DNA from: Hyphomicrobiales bacterium
GTDB lineage: Bacteria; Pseudomonadota; Alphaproteobacteria; Rhizobiales; Beijerinckiaceae
Direction of reading: 5' to 3'
Assembly: GCA_930633525.1 (NCBI GenBank)
Contig: CAKNFP010000002.1
Coordinates: 434,001 to 498,000 of the forward strand
Length of the DNA stretch: 64,000 nucleotides
Positions 53,578 through 63,019 of this stretch are shown here, piece after piece; positions within the stretch are counted from its first letter, which is position 1; the number at the start of each line of letters is the position of its first letter. Under the pieces are notes generated by a model, which worked only from the letters and a program-made list of their open reading frames with translations, did no database searches and was not told where the DNA came from. The position numbers were made by a program, and so were the translations under genes.

Positions 53578-56500
53578 TTAGGGGAGCAAATCCGCAGCAG
53601 ACGGACTTGCTGAAGCCCTGTTGCGCGCGCCGGCCACCAGGGGCTGCGGATCCGGCTGATGTCTCCGGGAGAACCGGCCTTGCAGCCGTGCGAGATAGAG
53701 ATAGACGACCGGTGTCGTGTAGAGCGTCAGCAGCTGGCTCAGCAGCAGGCCGCCAACCATGGCATAGCCGAGAGGCTGCCTGAGCTCCGAACCAGTGCCA
53801 TTGCCGAGCATCAGCGGCACGCCTGCCAGAAGCGCCGCCATCGTCGTCATGAGGATTGGGCGGAAGCGCAGCCGGCAGGCCTCGCGGATGGCCTCTTCCG
53901 AGGTCAAACCGCTTTGCCTTTCGCCGACGATGGCGAAATCGACCAACAGGATACCATTCTTCTTCACGATACCGATGAGAAGCATGATCCCGATGATGCC
54001 GATGACGGAAAGATCGAACCCGCCGCCCCAAAGGGCGAGCAATGCACCCACACCAGCCGAAGGCAAGGTGGAGAGAATGGTGAGCGGATGGACGAAGCTC
54101 TCGTAGAGCATGCCAAGAATGACATAGACCGCAAAGAGCGCGGCCGCGATGAGGGCCGGCTCACTGGCGAGCGCGCTCTGGAAGGCCTGCGCATTGCCCT
54201 GGAAGCCCCCCGTCAGCGTCGAGGGTGCGCCGATCGAACCGGCCGCAGTGGTGATGGCATCAACCGCATCGCCGAGCGAAACGCCCGGCTTCAGGTTGAA
54301 AGATAGGGTCACCGCGGGGAATTGGGCCTGATGCGAGACAGAGAGCGGCCCGACGCCTTTTGCATCCAGGGTGACAAAGGTGGACAGCGGAATGGCCTGC
54401 CCCGACGAGGGCGATTTCACGTAGATCTGGTCGAGGGTCCCGATATGGCCCAGCAGATCCGGTTTGGCTTCCAGGATGACGGAATAGGAGTTCAGCTGGG
54501 TGAAAAACTGCGTCACCTTCTGCTGTCCGAAAGCGTCGTTCAACGTCGCGTCGATCAGCGCTGGCTGGATGCCAAAGCGCGCGGCCCGATCGCGATCGAT
54601 GGTCACCTTGAGTTGCGGGGCGTTGCCTTGCTGGTCGCTCGACACATCGGTGAGTTCCGGCAATTGCCTCAGCCGTGCCAGAAGCTTCGGCGCCCAGGTA
54701 TTGAGCTCGGCGAGATCGACGTCGGTCAGCGTGTACTGATAGAGCCCGCGCGAAACACGGCCTCCGACGGTGATATCCTGCGCCGGCTGGAGAAATACTG
54801 CCGCGCCGGCCACTTCCCCAAGCTTCGGCCGGAGCCGGTTGATGATCTGCGCGGCGGAAGCATCCCGTTCGCCGCGCGGCTTCAACGCAATGAAGAAGCG
54901 CCCGTTGTTGGTGGTATTGGCACCGCCCGCGCCGAGCACGGAACCGAAGGCGGCGACCGCCGGATCCTGCGCGATCACGGCACCGAGTTCCTGTTGCAGG
55001 CGCTTCATCTCCTCAGGCGAGACATCCTGGGCGGCCTCCGACAACCCCATGATGAGACCGGTGTCCTGCGTCGGGAAGAAACCTTTCGGTATGATGACGA
55101 ACAGCCAGCCGGTAAGCCCGAGGGTCAGAAAAAAGATGGTGAGCGTCACCCGCCGATACCGCAAAGCGATATCGAGTGTACTGATGTAAACTCCCAGAAT
55201 CGCGTCGAAGCCGCCTTCGATCAGCCGGTAGAGCCGACCGTGCGTATGGCTCGGCGGCTTGAGAAAGCGCGAGCAGAGCATCGGTGTCAGGGTGAGCGAG
55301 ATGAACACCGACACTGCGATCGCCGCCGTCACGGTCAACGCGAATTCGCGGAACAGCCGCCCGACGATGCCCCCCATCAGGAGCAGCGGAATGAACACCG
55401 CGACCAACGACAGGCTGATGGACAGCACCGTGAAGCCGATCTCGCGCGCTCCGCTCATCGAGGCGGTAAAGGCGTCCTGCCCGTCCTCCATGTGACGCAC
55501 GATATTCTCAACCACCACGATGGCATCGTCGACGACGAAGCCGACGGCGATGGTCAGAGCCATCAACGACAGATTGTCGATGCTGAAGCCAAGCGCATAC
55601 ATGACGGCCGCGCTGCCCGCGAAAGACAGCGGCACGACCACGGCCGGAATGGCGGTCGCGCGCAGATTGCGCAGGAACAGCAGGATGACCAGTACGACCA
55701 GCGCGATGGTCAGCACGAGCGTGAACTGGACGTCAGCGACCGAAGCCCGGATCGTCACCGAGCGATCGACGACCGTATCGACCTTGATGCCCGCCGGCAG
55801 CACGTTGTCGAGGAGGGGCAGCGTCGCCTTGATGGCATCGATCGTCGCGATGACATTGGCGCCGGGTTGCTTGAATACCAGCAGCACAACGGCGCGGCGG
55901 TCGTTCTGCCAGGCCGCGACATCCCTGTTCTCCGGGCCGACCACGGCATGGCCGACATCACGGACCCGAATGGGTGCGCCCTCGCGGTAAGCCAGGATGA
56001 CATTGTCATAGTCTTCCGGCTTGGTGATCTGGTCATTGGCCGCGATCGTGAAACTGCGCACCGCGCCGTTCACCACGCCCTTGGGCGCCTCGGCGGTGGC
56101 GTTAGCGAGCGTGGCGTGCACATCCTCCAGCGTAAGGCCGGTACCGGCGAGCTTGGCCGGATCGACCTGGACGCGGATGGCCGGCTTCTGCTCGCCGCCA
56201 ATGACAACCTGCGACACCCCCTCCACCTGCGACAGGCGCTGTGCCAGCACATTGTCGGCGGAATCATCGACATCGGTCAGGGGCAGGGTGTCGGAATGCG
56301 CCGCCAGGATCATGATGGGGCTGTCAGCGGGGTTGACCTTGCGGTAGCTCGGCGGGGAGGCCAGATCGTCCGGCAGTTGCCGCTGGGCGGCTGTGATCGC
56401 GGCCTGAACGTCTTGCGCGGCCGCATCGATGTTGCGATCGAGCGAGAACTGAATGGTAATCGAGGTGGAGCCGAGCGTGCTCGTCGATGTCATCTGGGTG

Positions 56501-56730
56501 ATGCCGGCGATCTGCCCGAACTGGCGCTCCAGTGGCGCGGCGACTGAAGATGCCATGACATCGGGGCTCGCGCCCGGCAGACGCGCCGATACCTGGATCG
56601 TCGGAAAATCGATCTGCGGGAGCGGCGCCACAGGTAGAAGCGGATAGGCGACAACCCCCAACATGAGGACAGCCGCCATCAGCAGCGTCGTCATGACCGG
56701 GCGTGTGATGAAGGGGGCCGCGATATTCAT
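53578..56730 (-). CDS. RND multidrug efflux permease, MdtB/MdtC type
   Basis: Resistance-nodulation-division transporter of 1050 residues with 12 membrane helices and two large periplasmic loops. Start MNIAAPFITRPVMTTLLMAAV; the proton-relay aspartates lie in helix 4 (AVGFVVDDAIVVVENIVRHME). The sequence PLPQIDFPTIQVSARLPGASP is characteristic of the MdtB/MdtC and MuxB/MuxC branch. It is encoded 42 bases after its membrane-fusion protein. No outer-membrane TolC-like gene follows. Substrates could be drugs, bile-salt-like compounds or metals; not decidable here. Its last codons overlap a dispersed palindrome (53585-53611). Confidence 0.92.
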   Translation of the reverse strand: MNIAAPFITRPVMTTLLMAAVLMLGVVAYPLLPVAPLPQIDFPTIQVSARLPGASPDVMASSVAAPLERQFGQIAGITQMTSTSTLGSTSITIQFSLDRNIDAAAQDVQAAITAAQRQLPDDLASPPSYRKVNPADSPIMILAAHSDTLPLTDVDDSADNVLAQRLSQVEGVSQVVIGGEQKPAIRVQVDPAKLAGTGLTLEDVHATLANATAEAPKGVVNGAVRSFTIAANDQITKPEDYDNVILAYREGAPIRVRDVGHAVVGPENRDVAAWQNDRRAVVLLVFKQPGANVIATIDAIKATLPLLDNVLPAGIKVDTVVDRSVTIRASVADVQFTLVLTIALVVLVILLFLRNLRATAIPAVVVPLSFAGSAAVMYALGFSIDNLSLMALTIAVGFVVDDAIVVVENIVRHMEDGQDAFTASMSGAREIGFTVLSISLSLVAVFIPLLLMGGIVGRLFREFALTVTAAIAVSVFISLTLTPMLCSRFLKPPSHTHGRLYRLIEGGFDAILGVYISTLDIALRYRRVTLTIFFLTLGLTGWLFVIIPKGFFPTQDTGLIMGLSEAAQDVSPEEMKRLQQELGAVIAQDPAVAAFGSVLGAGGANTTNNGRFFIALKPRGERDASAAQIINRLRPKLGEVAGAAVFLQPAQDITVGGRVSRGLYQYTLTDVDLAELNTWAPKLLARLRQLPELTDVSSDQQGNAPQLKVTIDRDRAARFGIQPALIDATLNDAFGQQKVTQFFTQLNSYSVILEAKPDLLGHIGTLDQIYVKSPSSGQAIPLSTFVTLDAKGVGPLSVSHQAQFPAVTLSFNLKPGVSLGDAVDAITTAAGSIGAPSTLTGGFQGNAQAFQSALASEPALIAAALFAVYVILGMLYESFVHPLTILSTLPSAGVGALLALWGGGFDLSVIGIIGIMLLIGIVKKNGILLVDFAIVGERQSGLTSEEAIREACRLRFRPILMTTMAALLAGVPLMLGNGTGSELRQPLGYAMVGGLLLSQLLTLYTTPVVYLYLARLQGRFSRRHQPDPQPLVAGARNRASASPSAADLLP
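53585..53611. repeat. Palindromic element (copy 2), overlapping the RND gene end
   Basis: AGCAAATCCG at 53585-53594 pairs with CGGACTTGCT at 53602-53611 (one mismatch) around a seven-base loop. It matches the element at 6744-6770 at 21 of 27 positions, including the last 13. Here it forms the final codons of the RND permease gene, so the element may have been captured into the coding end. Confidence 0.55.
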
Positions 56731-56772
56731 GGATCTCTCCCAGCCGGGAGCGGCTGCTTCGGGCAGGTGGTC

Positions 56773-58059
56773 TCAGGGGGTATCTTTATTTTGAGAAACA
56801 CCTTGGCCTTGCGGGGAACTCTGGCCTTGAGACGTATCTTGGCTGACGACCCCCATCGTCTCTGTCACGACACGCTGTCCGGACGTGCCCTTGCGGGGGG
56901 CAACTGGTGTGTCGCCCGGCCGGCTCACGGCCACATGAACGCGCGGTCGCAGGCGATACTGTCCCGCGGTCACGACCTCATCACCGTCCGCGAGCCCCGA
57001 CGCCACGACCGTGAGGTCCCCCTCGGTCGCGCCGGTTTCGATCGGCCGCATCTGGGCCATGCCGTCACCATCGACCACCCAGGCATAGAGCCCGTCCGGG
57101 CCGCGCTGGACGGCCGCATCCGGCACGGTCAGCGCATTCTTAAGGGTGGATACGGTCGCCGTGACATGAACGAAGGCACCCGGCCAGAGGCGCTCGTCGT
57201 CGTTGGGAAACTCAGCCTTCAGGCGCAGCGTGGCGGTCGTGGGATCGATGCGATTATCGATCACGGTGACCCGACCTGTTCCAAGAACGGCACCCGACTC
57301 GTCGGTCGCGGTGATAGGCACAGGCCCTGCACGCATGGCCGCCTGCATCGCAAAGAGGTTCTTCTCCGGCAGCGTGAACAGCACCGCGACCGGCTTCAAG
57401 GTCGCAAGGACACCGATCGGCAGGATGTCGGACGGATGGACCACGTTGCCGGCATCGGCCTGGCGGATACCCATCCGGCCGCTCGTAGGCGCGGTGATCG
57501 TCATATAGTCGAGATTGGTCGCCGCGCTGTCGATCGCGGCCTGGTCCGCATCAATCGTCGCTTTCAACTGATCGACCGTGGCCTGCTGCTGGTCGAGCTG
57601 CTGCTTGCTGGCGAAATCCTTGCTGGCGAGCGCGAGTGAGCGGGATAGGTCCGCCTGGGCGCTACGCAACTGGGCCGCATCCTTCGCCTTGCTGGCGCGA
57701 GCCTGCGCGAGGGCAGCTTCCGCCAGGCGCGGGTCAAGCCGGGCGAGAACATCCCCCGCCTTCACATGCTGCCCCTCCCTGAAAGTCACATCCTGGAGCG
57801 TGCCATCGACCCGTGTACGGACGTTGACCGTCTGGGACGCCTGGACTGTGCCCAGGCCCGTCAGGGTCAAAGGCACATCGCGCCGTATCACGCGTGTCGC
57901 CGTCACGGGGACCGCCGCCTGCGCCGGAGGCGTAGGGACGTCGCTTTGCGAGCGCGCGGGCAACGTGAGAAACGCTACAGCCGTCCCGATCGCCACGGAG
58001 CCGAGCGTTGCAAGGACAATGACGGTTCGCGACGAACCAGGACGGCGAAACGAGGACAT
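56773..58059 (-). CDS. RND efflux periplasmic adaptor (membrane fusion protein, MdtA type)
   Basis: Adaptor of 428 residues linking the RND permease to an outer-membrane channel. N-terminal membrane anchor (TVIVLATLGSVAIGTAVAFL), lipoyl halves around TLTGLGTVQASQTVNVRTRVDG and TAPTSGRMGIRQADAG, and a coiled-coil hairpin between them (residues about 110-175, rich in Ala, Lys and Gln). Beta-barrel region ALTVPDAAVQRGPDGLYAWVVDG. The C-terminus is long, polar and Gln/Ser-rich (SQDTSQGQSSPQGQGVSQ). It is the first gene of a two-gene operon with the permease. Confidence 0.9.
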   Translation of the reverse strand: MSSFRRPGSSRTVIVLATLGSVAIGTAVAFLTLPARSQSDVPTPPAQAAVPVTATRVIRRDVPLTLTGLGTVQASQTVNVRTRVDGTLQDVTFREGQHVKAGDVLARLDPRLAEAALAQARASKAKDAAQLRSAQADLSRSLALASKDFASKQQLDQQQATVDQLKATIDADQAAIDSAATNLDYMTITAPTSGRMGIRQADAGNVVHPSDILPIGVLATLKPVAVLFTLPEKNLFAMQAAMRAGPVPITATDESGAVLGTGRVTVIDNRIDPTTATLRLKAEFPNDDERLWPGAFVHVTATVSTLKNALTVPDAAVQRGPDGLYAWVVDGDGMAQMRPIETGATEGDLTVVASGLADGDEVVTAGQYRLRPRVHVAVSRPGDTPVAPRKGTSGQRVVTETMGVVSQDTSQGQSSPQGQGVSQNKDTP

Positions 58060-58181
58060 GAGCCCCTCGCGGATGACAGCCCTGCAGCATCGTTCCCGAT
58101 TTGTGGCGCGACAGTGGCTTGCAAGATTAACTCGCGTCCATGTCGACGGGTTCGTTCACGATGATAATCACGAAGCTGCGC

Positions 58182-58682
58182 TCAGCCACGCTTTTGCAGT
58201 TTGTCGTACTGCTTGATCAGCCGGTCGCGCTTCAGGCGCGACAGCCGCTGAAGCCAGAAGACGCCATCGAGCTGGTCGATCTCATGCTGCAGGCAGATCG
58301 CGAGGAGGCCCTCCGCCCTCTCGGTCCGCTCACTGCCTTCGAGGTCCTGATATCGACACAGCACCTCGCGCGGTCGCTCCACCTCGGCGGTGACGCCCGG
58401 CATGGAAAGGCTGCCTTCCTCGTGGCGCATGAGCTTGTCGGAGATCTCCGTGATCTGCGGATTGACATAGATGCGGGCGGCCCCGTCCTCCGGCATCCTG
58501 ATTGCCACGACCCGTTGGGGGATCCCGATATGGGGTGCGGTGAGCCCGAGGCCGGCGGCCGCTTCGAGCGTATCGGCGACATCCTCCGCCAGTTCACGCA
58601 GCGCGCCATCGAAGACGACGACCGCTTGCGCGATGTCGCGCAGCCGCGGATCGGGATAACGCAGGATGGCACGCGCCGTCAT
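58182..58682 (-). CDS. Peptide deformylase-like protein, active-site motifs degenerate
   Basis: Protein of 166 residues with the peptide deformylase fold: RAILRYPDPRLRDIAQ at the start, as in Def. All three active-site motifs are altered. Motif I GxGLAAxQ reads GLGLTAPH (residues 44-51, Gln to His51). Motif II EGCLS reads EGSLS (89-93), so the metal-binding Cys is Ser91. Motif III HEIDH reads HEIDQ (133-137), so the second His ligand is Gln137. Only His133 and Glu134 remain. It is unlikely to be a normal metal-dependent deformylase and cannot be assumed to be the cell's essential one. Its ATG overlaps the stop of an MFS gene, so it may act on, or be made together with, that transporter. Confidence 0.8.
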   Translation of the reverse strand: MTARAILRYPDPRLRDIAQAVVVFDGALRELAEDVADTLEAAAGLGLTAPHIGIPQRVVAIRMPEDGAARIYVNPQITEISDKLMRHEEGSLSMPGVTAEVERPREVLCRYQDLEGSERTERAEGLLAICLQHEIDQLDGVFWLQRLSRLKRDRLIKQYDKLQKRG

Positions 58683-59989
58683 GACGTCGCTCCCCTTGGC
58701 TGTGGCTTGTGGGCGAGGAAGAAGAACAGACCGGACAGCGCCGTCAGGACGGCGAGCGCGACGAAAACCTGTCCATAGGCTACCGAGGCATCAAGCATGA
58801 ACCCCACGGCGACCGGGCTGATGATCGTGACGATCGCCGCGAAGGTCTGCACGATACCGGCGATCTTGCCGTAGGAACGGCGGCCGAAATATTCGCCGAT
58901 CAGGGCACTCGATACGGCCGTGCGGGTACCCCAGGCGAAGCCGAAGATCGCGGCGAAGATCGCGATGGCGATCACGCTGGGCGAAGCCGCCAGAATCATA
59001 AGCGCAACGGCTGCCGCGACCACATTGGTGCCGAGAAGGACGCGCTTGGGGGCGAGATCGCCTAGCATGCCGCCAAAGATGCGGCCGGCGAGGTTGAAGA
59101 CATTCACCTCGGCGAGAAAGAGAGTGGCGACAGCGCGGCCCGACACCCCTTCGAGATAGGGGAAGAGATGCACCAGCAGCGCCGCCTGATGGAAATTCGA
59201 GAATGCCATGGCCGCTGTGACAAACCAGAATGCCTGCGTCGCGAGGGCCTGGCGCAGCGACAACCCCTCGGATCCGGAGGGTTTTGGAGGATGCGAACCC
59301 GCTACCGGGACGGGCTGCCCGTCAGGCCTCAGCCCGAGGGCCTCCGGATGGCTGCGCACGAGCAGCATGACCGGCAGACCGAACCCGACGATCGCGAAGC
59401 CGGTGCCGATGGCGGTGAGGCGCCAGCCGACATGGCTTTCGGCCAAGACGATCAATGGAAGCGCGACGAAGCCCGCCACCGCGAACCCCGCCACGGCGAG
59501 CCCCATGGCGGTGGAGCGGCGGGCAGAGAACCAGCTGTTGACGAGCTGGCTGACCGTGAGCAGTCCGATCAGACTATTGGCGAGCCCCATGCTCAGGCAG
59601 GCGACGTAGAAGCCGACCAGCGAATCCATGGTGCCGAAAAGGGTAAAGGCGGCGCAATAGAGGACCGTACCCGCCACCATCAGTCGCTTGGCACCAAAGC
59701 GGTCGACGAGAGCGCCTCCCAGAGGGCCCAGAAGCGTATCGACCGTCTGGATCGAGCGGCCGAACGACATCTGCGCCGCCGTCCAGCCGAACTCTTGGCG
59801 CAACGGCTGGGCATAGATGGCGAGCCCCTGCATGGAGATGCTGGTGATCATCTGGGCGCAGAAACCTGCGGCCACGATGATCCAGCCATAAAAGAAGTGC
59901 TTCTGGACGCGGGCGACGAATGTCACGGGGACTGTTCTTTGGTCCGATGCGCCGGGAGCATCATCCGGCGGTGCCTCGCGTTTGTTCAC
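58679..59989 (-). CDS. MFS transporter (monocarboxylate/oxalate-formate antiporter-like)
   Basis: Twelve-helix transporter of 436 residues, GTG start at 59989. After a polar N-terminus (about 28 residues) comes KHFFYGWIIVAAGFCAQM, a start typical of the MCT/OFA branch; motif A is LVDRFGAKRLMVAG, and the second-half equivalent is MLGDLAPKRVLLG. Such proteins carry organic acids. Its stop overlaps the deformylase-like gene by four bases. It is divergent from the L-idonate genes, and a sugar acid would be a reasonable cargo, but the linkage is only positional. Confidence 0.82.
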   Translation of the reverse strand: MNKREAPPDDAPGASDQRTVPVTFVARVQKHFFYGWIIVAAGFCAQMITSISMQGLAIYAQPLRQEFGWTAAQMSFGRSIQTVDTLLGPLGGALVDRFGAKRLMVAGTVLYCAAFTLFGTMDSLVGFYVACLSMGLANSLIGLLTVSQLVNSWFSARRSTAMGLAVAGFAVAGFVALPLIVLAESHVGWRLTAIGTGFAIVGFGLPVMLLVRSHPEALGLRPDGQPVPVAGSHPPKPSGSEGLSLRQALATQAFWFVTAAMAFSNFHQAALLVHLFPYLEGVSGRAVATLFLAEVNVFNLAGRIFGGMLGDLAPKRVLLGTNVVAAAVALMILAASPSVIAIAIFAAIFGFAWGTRTAVSSALIGEYFGRRSYGKIAGIVQTFAAIVTIISPVAVGFMLDASVAYGQVFVALAVLTALSGLFFFLAHKPQPRGATS

Positions 59990-60327
59990 GGGGCAGGCCC
60001 GCCGTACGCCAGCGGATGGATCGGGATCGAGGCTTCACCCATGGAAAAAACCACCGCAGTGCCAATGCCCTTTTTGCCGTGGATAACCGCCGCGACAGCG
60101 AACGGCAAGCTCCATCGCCCGCACCTATGGCCGCATTGCGCTTCCATCTGTGCAAAAAAGTGATGAATGAGGTTGTTGTATCCTTGGAGTTGCCCCGAAA
60201 CGGGGCGTAGAACAAGCACTGGACCAGTCATGATGGACGTCATGACGGACAGGGCGCGAGCCGATATAGAATCGTAAGCGGGAATAGGCGGGCCGTGTTA
60301 GCCCGCTGGAATTGTTCGAGGAAACAC
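59990..60327. promoter_or_regulatory. Divergent promoter region, MFS / idnD, with operator-like palindrome
   Basis: 338 bases without a supported gene. GTCATGA at 60227-60233 and TCATGAC at 60240-60246 are perfect inverted copies six bases apart, about 80 bases before the idnD start. A short strong hairpin, GCCCCG (60192-60197) and CGGGGC (60201-60206), lies just upstream. These are candidate control elements for the idonate operon; the regulator is not in the window. Confidence 0.5.
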
Positions 60328-61374
60328 ATGTCGTCTTCACCATTGGGCGTTGTCGTTCATGCACCGAAGGATCTGCGCGTCGAGGCGGTCGCGGCGGTCG
60401 CGCCGGCCGCCGGCGAGGTACGCATCGGTATCGAGGCGGGCGGCATCTGCGGATCCGACATGCACTATTTCAGCCATGGCGGCTTCGGCACGATCCGGAT
60501 CAAGGAGCCGATGGTTCTCGGTCATGAGATTGCCGGAACGGTTCTCGAGCTCGGCGCGGGCGTCAGCCATCTCGCTGTAGGCACGCGCGTCGCCGTCAAT
60601 CCCAGCCGCCCCTGCGGCGTCTGCAAATATTGCCGCGAAGGCGCCCAGCGGCAGTGCCTCGACATGTATTTTCTCGGCAGCGCCATGCGCTTCCCCCATG
60701 CCCAGGGCGGCTTTCGCCAGAGCCTGACGGTGAAGGCCGAACAGGCTGTGCCGATTGCTGACACCGTAACCATGGGTGAGGCCGCGATGGGCGAGCCCCT
60801 GTCGGTCTGCCTGCATGGGGCCCGCCAGGCCGGGCCGCTGATGGGCAAGCGCGTCCTCGTCACCGGTTGCGGACCGATCGGCATGTTGACCGTGATCGTG
60901 GCGCGCTATGCGGGTGCAGCCGAAATCGTGGTGACAGACGTCAGCGACTTCCCGCTGACGATCGCGCGCCAGGTCGGCGCCTCGCGTGCCATCAACATCG
61001 CAACCGAGCCCGACGCTCTGGAGGCTTATGGAGCCGAGAAGGGCACCTTTGACGTATTGTTTGAGGCTTCCGGCCACCAGTCCGCTCTGGTTGGCGCCTT
61101 GACCGCGCTGCGCCCGGGCGCCGTCATCGTCCAACTCGGACTTGGTGGTGACATGACACTCCCCATCAATGTCATCGTCGCCAAGGAGCTGCAGCTGCGT
61201 GGGACGTTCCGTTTCGATTCCGAGTTCAATCTGGCGGTTGAGCTGATGAATCGTGGGCTGATCGACGTAAAACCGCTGCTTACCGCCACGATCCCCTTCC
61301 GGGAGGCGAATGAGGCCTTCAACCTGGCGCTTGACCGCTCGCGCGCCGTCAAGGTTCAGTTGGCTTTCACATAA
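60328..61374 (+). CDS. idnD: L-idonate 5-dehydrogenase
   Basis: Zinc-dependent medium-chain dehydrogenase of 348 residues from ATG 60328. Catalytic zinc ligands Cys41 (GGICGSDMHYF) and His66/Glu67 (VLGHEIAG); structural zinc cysteines 96, 99, 102 and 110 (PCGVCKYCREGAQRQC); NAD(P) fold VLVTGCGPIGMLTVIVA. The MHYFSHGGFGTIRIKEP stretch is typical of L-idonate 5-dehydrogenase, which oxidises L-idonate to 5-keto-D-gluconate. The next genes encode 6-phosphogluconate dehydrogenase, a 5-ketogluconate reductase and gluconokinase, which together lead to the pentose phosphate pathway. Specificity is supported by this context. Confidence 0.9.
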   Translation: MSSSPLGVVVHAPKDLRVEAVAAVAPAAGEVRIGIEAGGICGSDMHYFSHGGFGTIRIKEPMVLGHEIAGTVLELGAGVSHLAVGTRVAVNPSRPCGVCKYCREGAQRQCLDMYFLGSAMRFPHAQGGFRQSLTVKAEQAVPIADTVTMGEAAMGEPLSVCLHGARQAGPLMGKRVLVTGCGPIGMLTVIVARYAGAAEIVVTDVSDFPLTIARQVGASRAINIATEPDALEAYGAEKGTFDVLFEASGHQSALVGALTALRPGAVIVQLGLGGDMTLPINVIVAKELQLRGTFRFDSEFNLAVELMNRGLIDVKPLLTATIPFREANEAFNLALDRSRAVKVQLAFT

Positions 61375-61484
61375 AGGACGGCTCAACCTCGGCCCCTGCC
61401 CTATCGGCAGGAACGGTGTATCGCGAGGCGGCCCTGCTGTATTCAGGGAACAAACCCCGCCTTCGCGCGAAACAGGAACGAGAT

Positions 61485-62900
61485 ATGACGACAAAGGCAA
61501 CAGTAGGTGTTCTCGGTCTCGGGACCATGGGCGCCAATCTCGCCCTCAACCTGGCGGATCAGGGCGGACAGACCGTCGCGCTCTTCAACCGCACCACGAT
61601 CAAGGCGCAGGAACTCGTGGATGCCAACCCGGCGCTCGCGAAGTCCCTGGTTCCGACCGATAGTCTCAAGGGTTTTGTCGCCGCACTCGCGACCCCTCGG
61701 ATCGTCATCCTGATGGTGCAGGCGGGCTCTGCCGTTGACGAGCAGATCACCGCGCTCGAGCCCCTCCTCGATAAGGGCGACATTGTCATCGACGCCGGCA
61801 ACGCCGATTTCAATGACACGCGCCGCCGTGCCGCCGCGCTGAAGGATAGCCCGATCCGCTTTGTCGGGATGGGCGTCTCGGGCGGCGAACTCGGCGCCCG
61901 CCATGGACCATCGATCATGGCCGGCGGTGATGCCGACGTTTATGCCATCATCGGCCCGATCCTGGAGCGCATCGCCGCGAAATATCAGGGCGTGCCCTGC
62001 GTGGCCCATATGGGCACCGATGGCGCCGGCCATTTCGTCAAGACCATCCACAACGGTATCGAATATGCCGATATGGAGATGATCGCCGAGGTCTACGGCA
62101 TCATGCGCGACGGCCTCGGCCTTCAGGCAGCCGAGGCGGCGAAGGTCTTCACGCGGTGGAACGAGGGCGGCCTCTCCTCCTATCTCATCGAGATCTCCGG
62201 CGTCACCCTCGCCGAGGTCGATCCCGACACGGGCAAGCCGATGGTCGATATCATCGTCGACGAGGCCGGTCAGAAAGGCACGGGCCGCTGGGCGGTGATC
62301 GAGGCGCAGAAGCTCGCCGTCAGCGCCACGACGCTCGAAGCCGCGGTCTCGGCGCGCATCATCTCCGCCCATCGCGCCGAACGCGCCCGAACCGGCGCGA
62401 TCTACGACCTCGGCCCGGCTGACAAGCTGTCCGGCATTGACCTCGACGCGCTCGAAAAGGCGTTGGAAACGGCCAAGATCATCGCCTATGCGCAAGGCTT
62501 CGTCATCATGCAGGAGGCCTCCAAGGCCTTCGGCTGGAAACTGCCGCTCGGCAAGATCGCCGAGATCTGGCGCGCCGGCTGCATCATCCGCTCGCGCTTC
62601 CTCGACGATATCACGCGCGCCTTCGATGCCAGCGAGGCACCGGAAAACCTGCTGCAGGTGCCTGACTTCGTGAAGCGTGTGAAGACGGGCCAAGACGCAT
62701 TGCGGCGCGTCGTGGCACAGGCCGCGCTTGCCGGCATCCCGGTTCCCGCTCTCTCTGCCGCGCTCGCCTATTTCGACGACCTGCGGCGGCCGCGGGGTAC
62801 GGCCAATCTGATCCAGGCACAGCGCGACCTGTTCGGCGCGCATACCTTCCGCCGGCTCGACCGGGAAGGCGTCTTCCATCACGAATGGCCGCCGGTCTGA
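61485..62900 (+). CDS. gnd: 6-phosphogluconate dehydrogenase, decarboxylating
   Basis: Full-length Gnd, 471 residues from ATG 61485 (AGGAACG site). NADP fold VGVLGLGTMGANLALNLAD; substrate and catalytic blocks VSGGELGARHGPSIMAGG, HFVKTIHNGIEYADMEMI (catalytic Lys and His), WNEGGLSSYLIEISG and KGTGRWAVIEAQKL. It converts 6-phosphogluconate to ribulose 5-phosphate with CO2 release. Placing gnd inside an idonate/gluconate operon lets the cell send gluconate through the pentose phosphate route rather than only Entner-Doudoroff. Confidence 0.95.
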   Translation: MTTKATVGVLGLGTMGANLALNLADQGGQTVALFNRTTIKAQELVDANPALAKSLVPTDSLKGFVAALATPRIVILMVQAGSAVDEQITALEPLLDKGDIVIDAGNADFNDTRRRAAALKDSPIRFVGMGVSGGELGARHGPSIMAGGDADVYAIIGPILERIAAKYQGVPCVAHMGTDGAGHFVKTIHNGIEYADMEMIAEVYGIMRDGLGLQAAEAAKVFTRWNEGGLSSYLIEISGVTLAEVDPDTGKPMVDIIVDEAGQKGTGRWAVIEAQKLAVSATTLEAAVSARIISAHRAERARTGAIYDLGPADKLSGIDLDALEKALETAKIIAYAQGFVIMQEASKAFGWKLPLGKIAEIWRAGCIIRSRFLDDITRAFDASEAPENLLQVPDFVKRVKTGQDALRRVVAQAALAGIPVPALSAALAYFDDLRRPRGTANLIQAQRDLFGAHTFRRLDREGVFHHEWPPV

Positions 62901-63019
62901 CTGCAGATACGGGCCCATGGCGTCGCCCCCTGCCGGGGGGGGCGATGCAACGCGCGATAGTCAAGACCGCTCATCAATGCGGATCGGCAACGGTGGGACG
63001 TCACGGGGGCTGGAACGGC

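Noticed and set aside
54322..56547. Long plus-strand open frame of about 740 codons
   Set aside because: It is opposite the RND permease gene and has the Arg/His/Asp-rich composition of an antisense frame in GC-rich DNA, with no domain.
58182..58682. Naming the gene def as a functional peptide deformylase
   Set aside because: Two metal ligands and the oxyanion glutamine are substituted.
61443..62918. Minus-strand open frame of about 490 codons
   Set aside because: Antisense shadow of gnd; same composition bias as other shadows.
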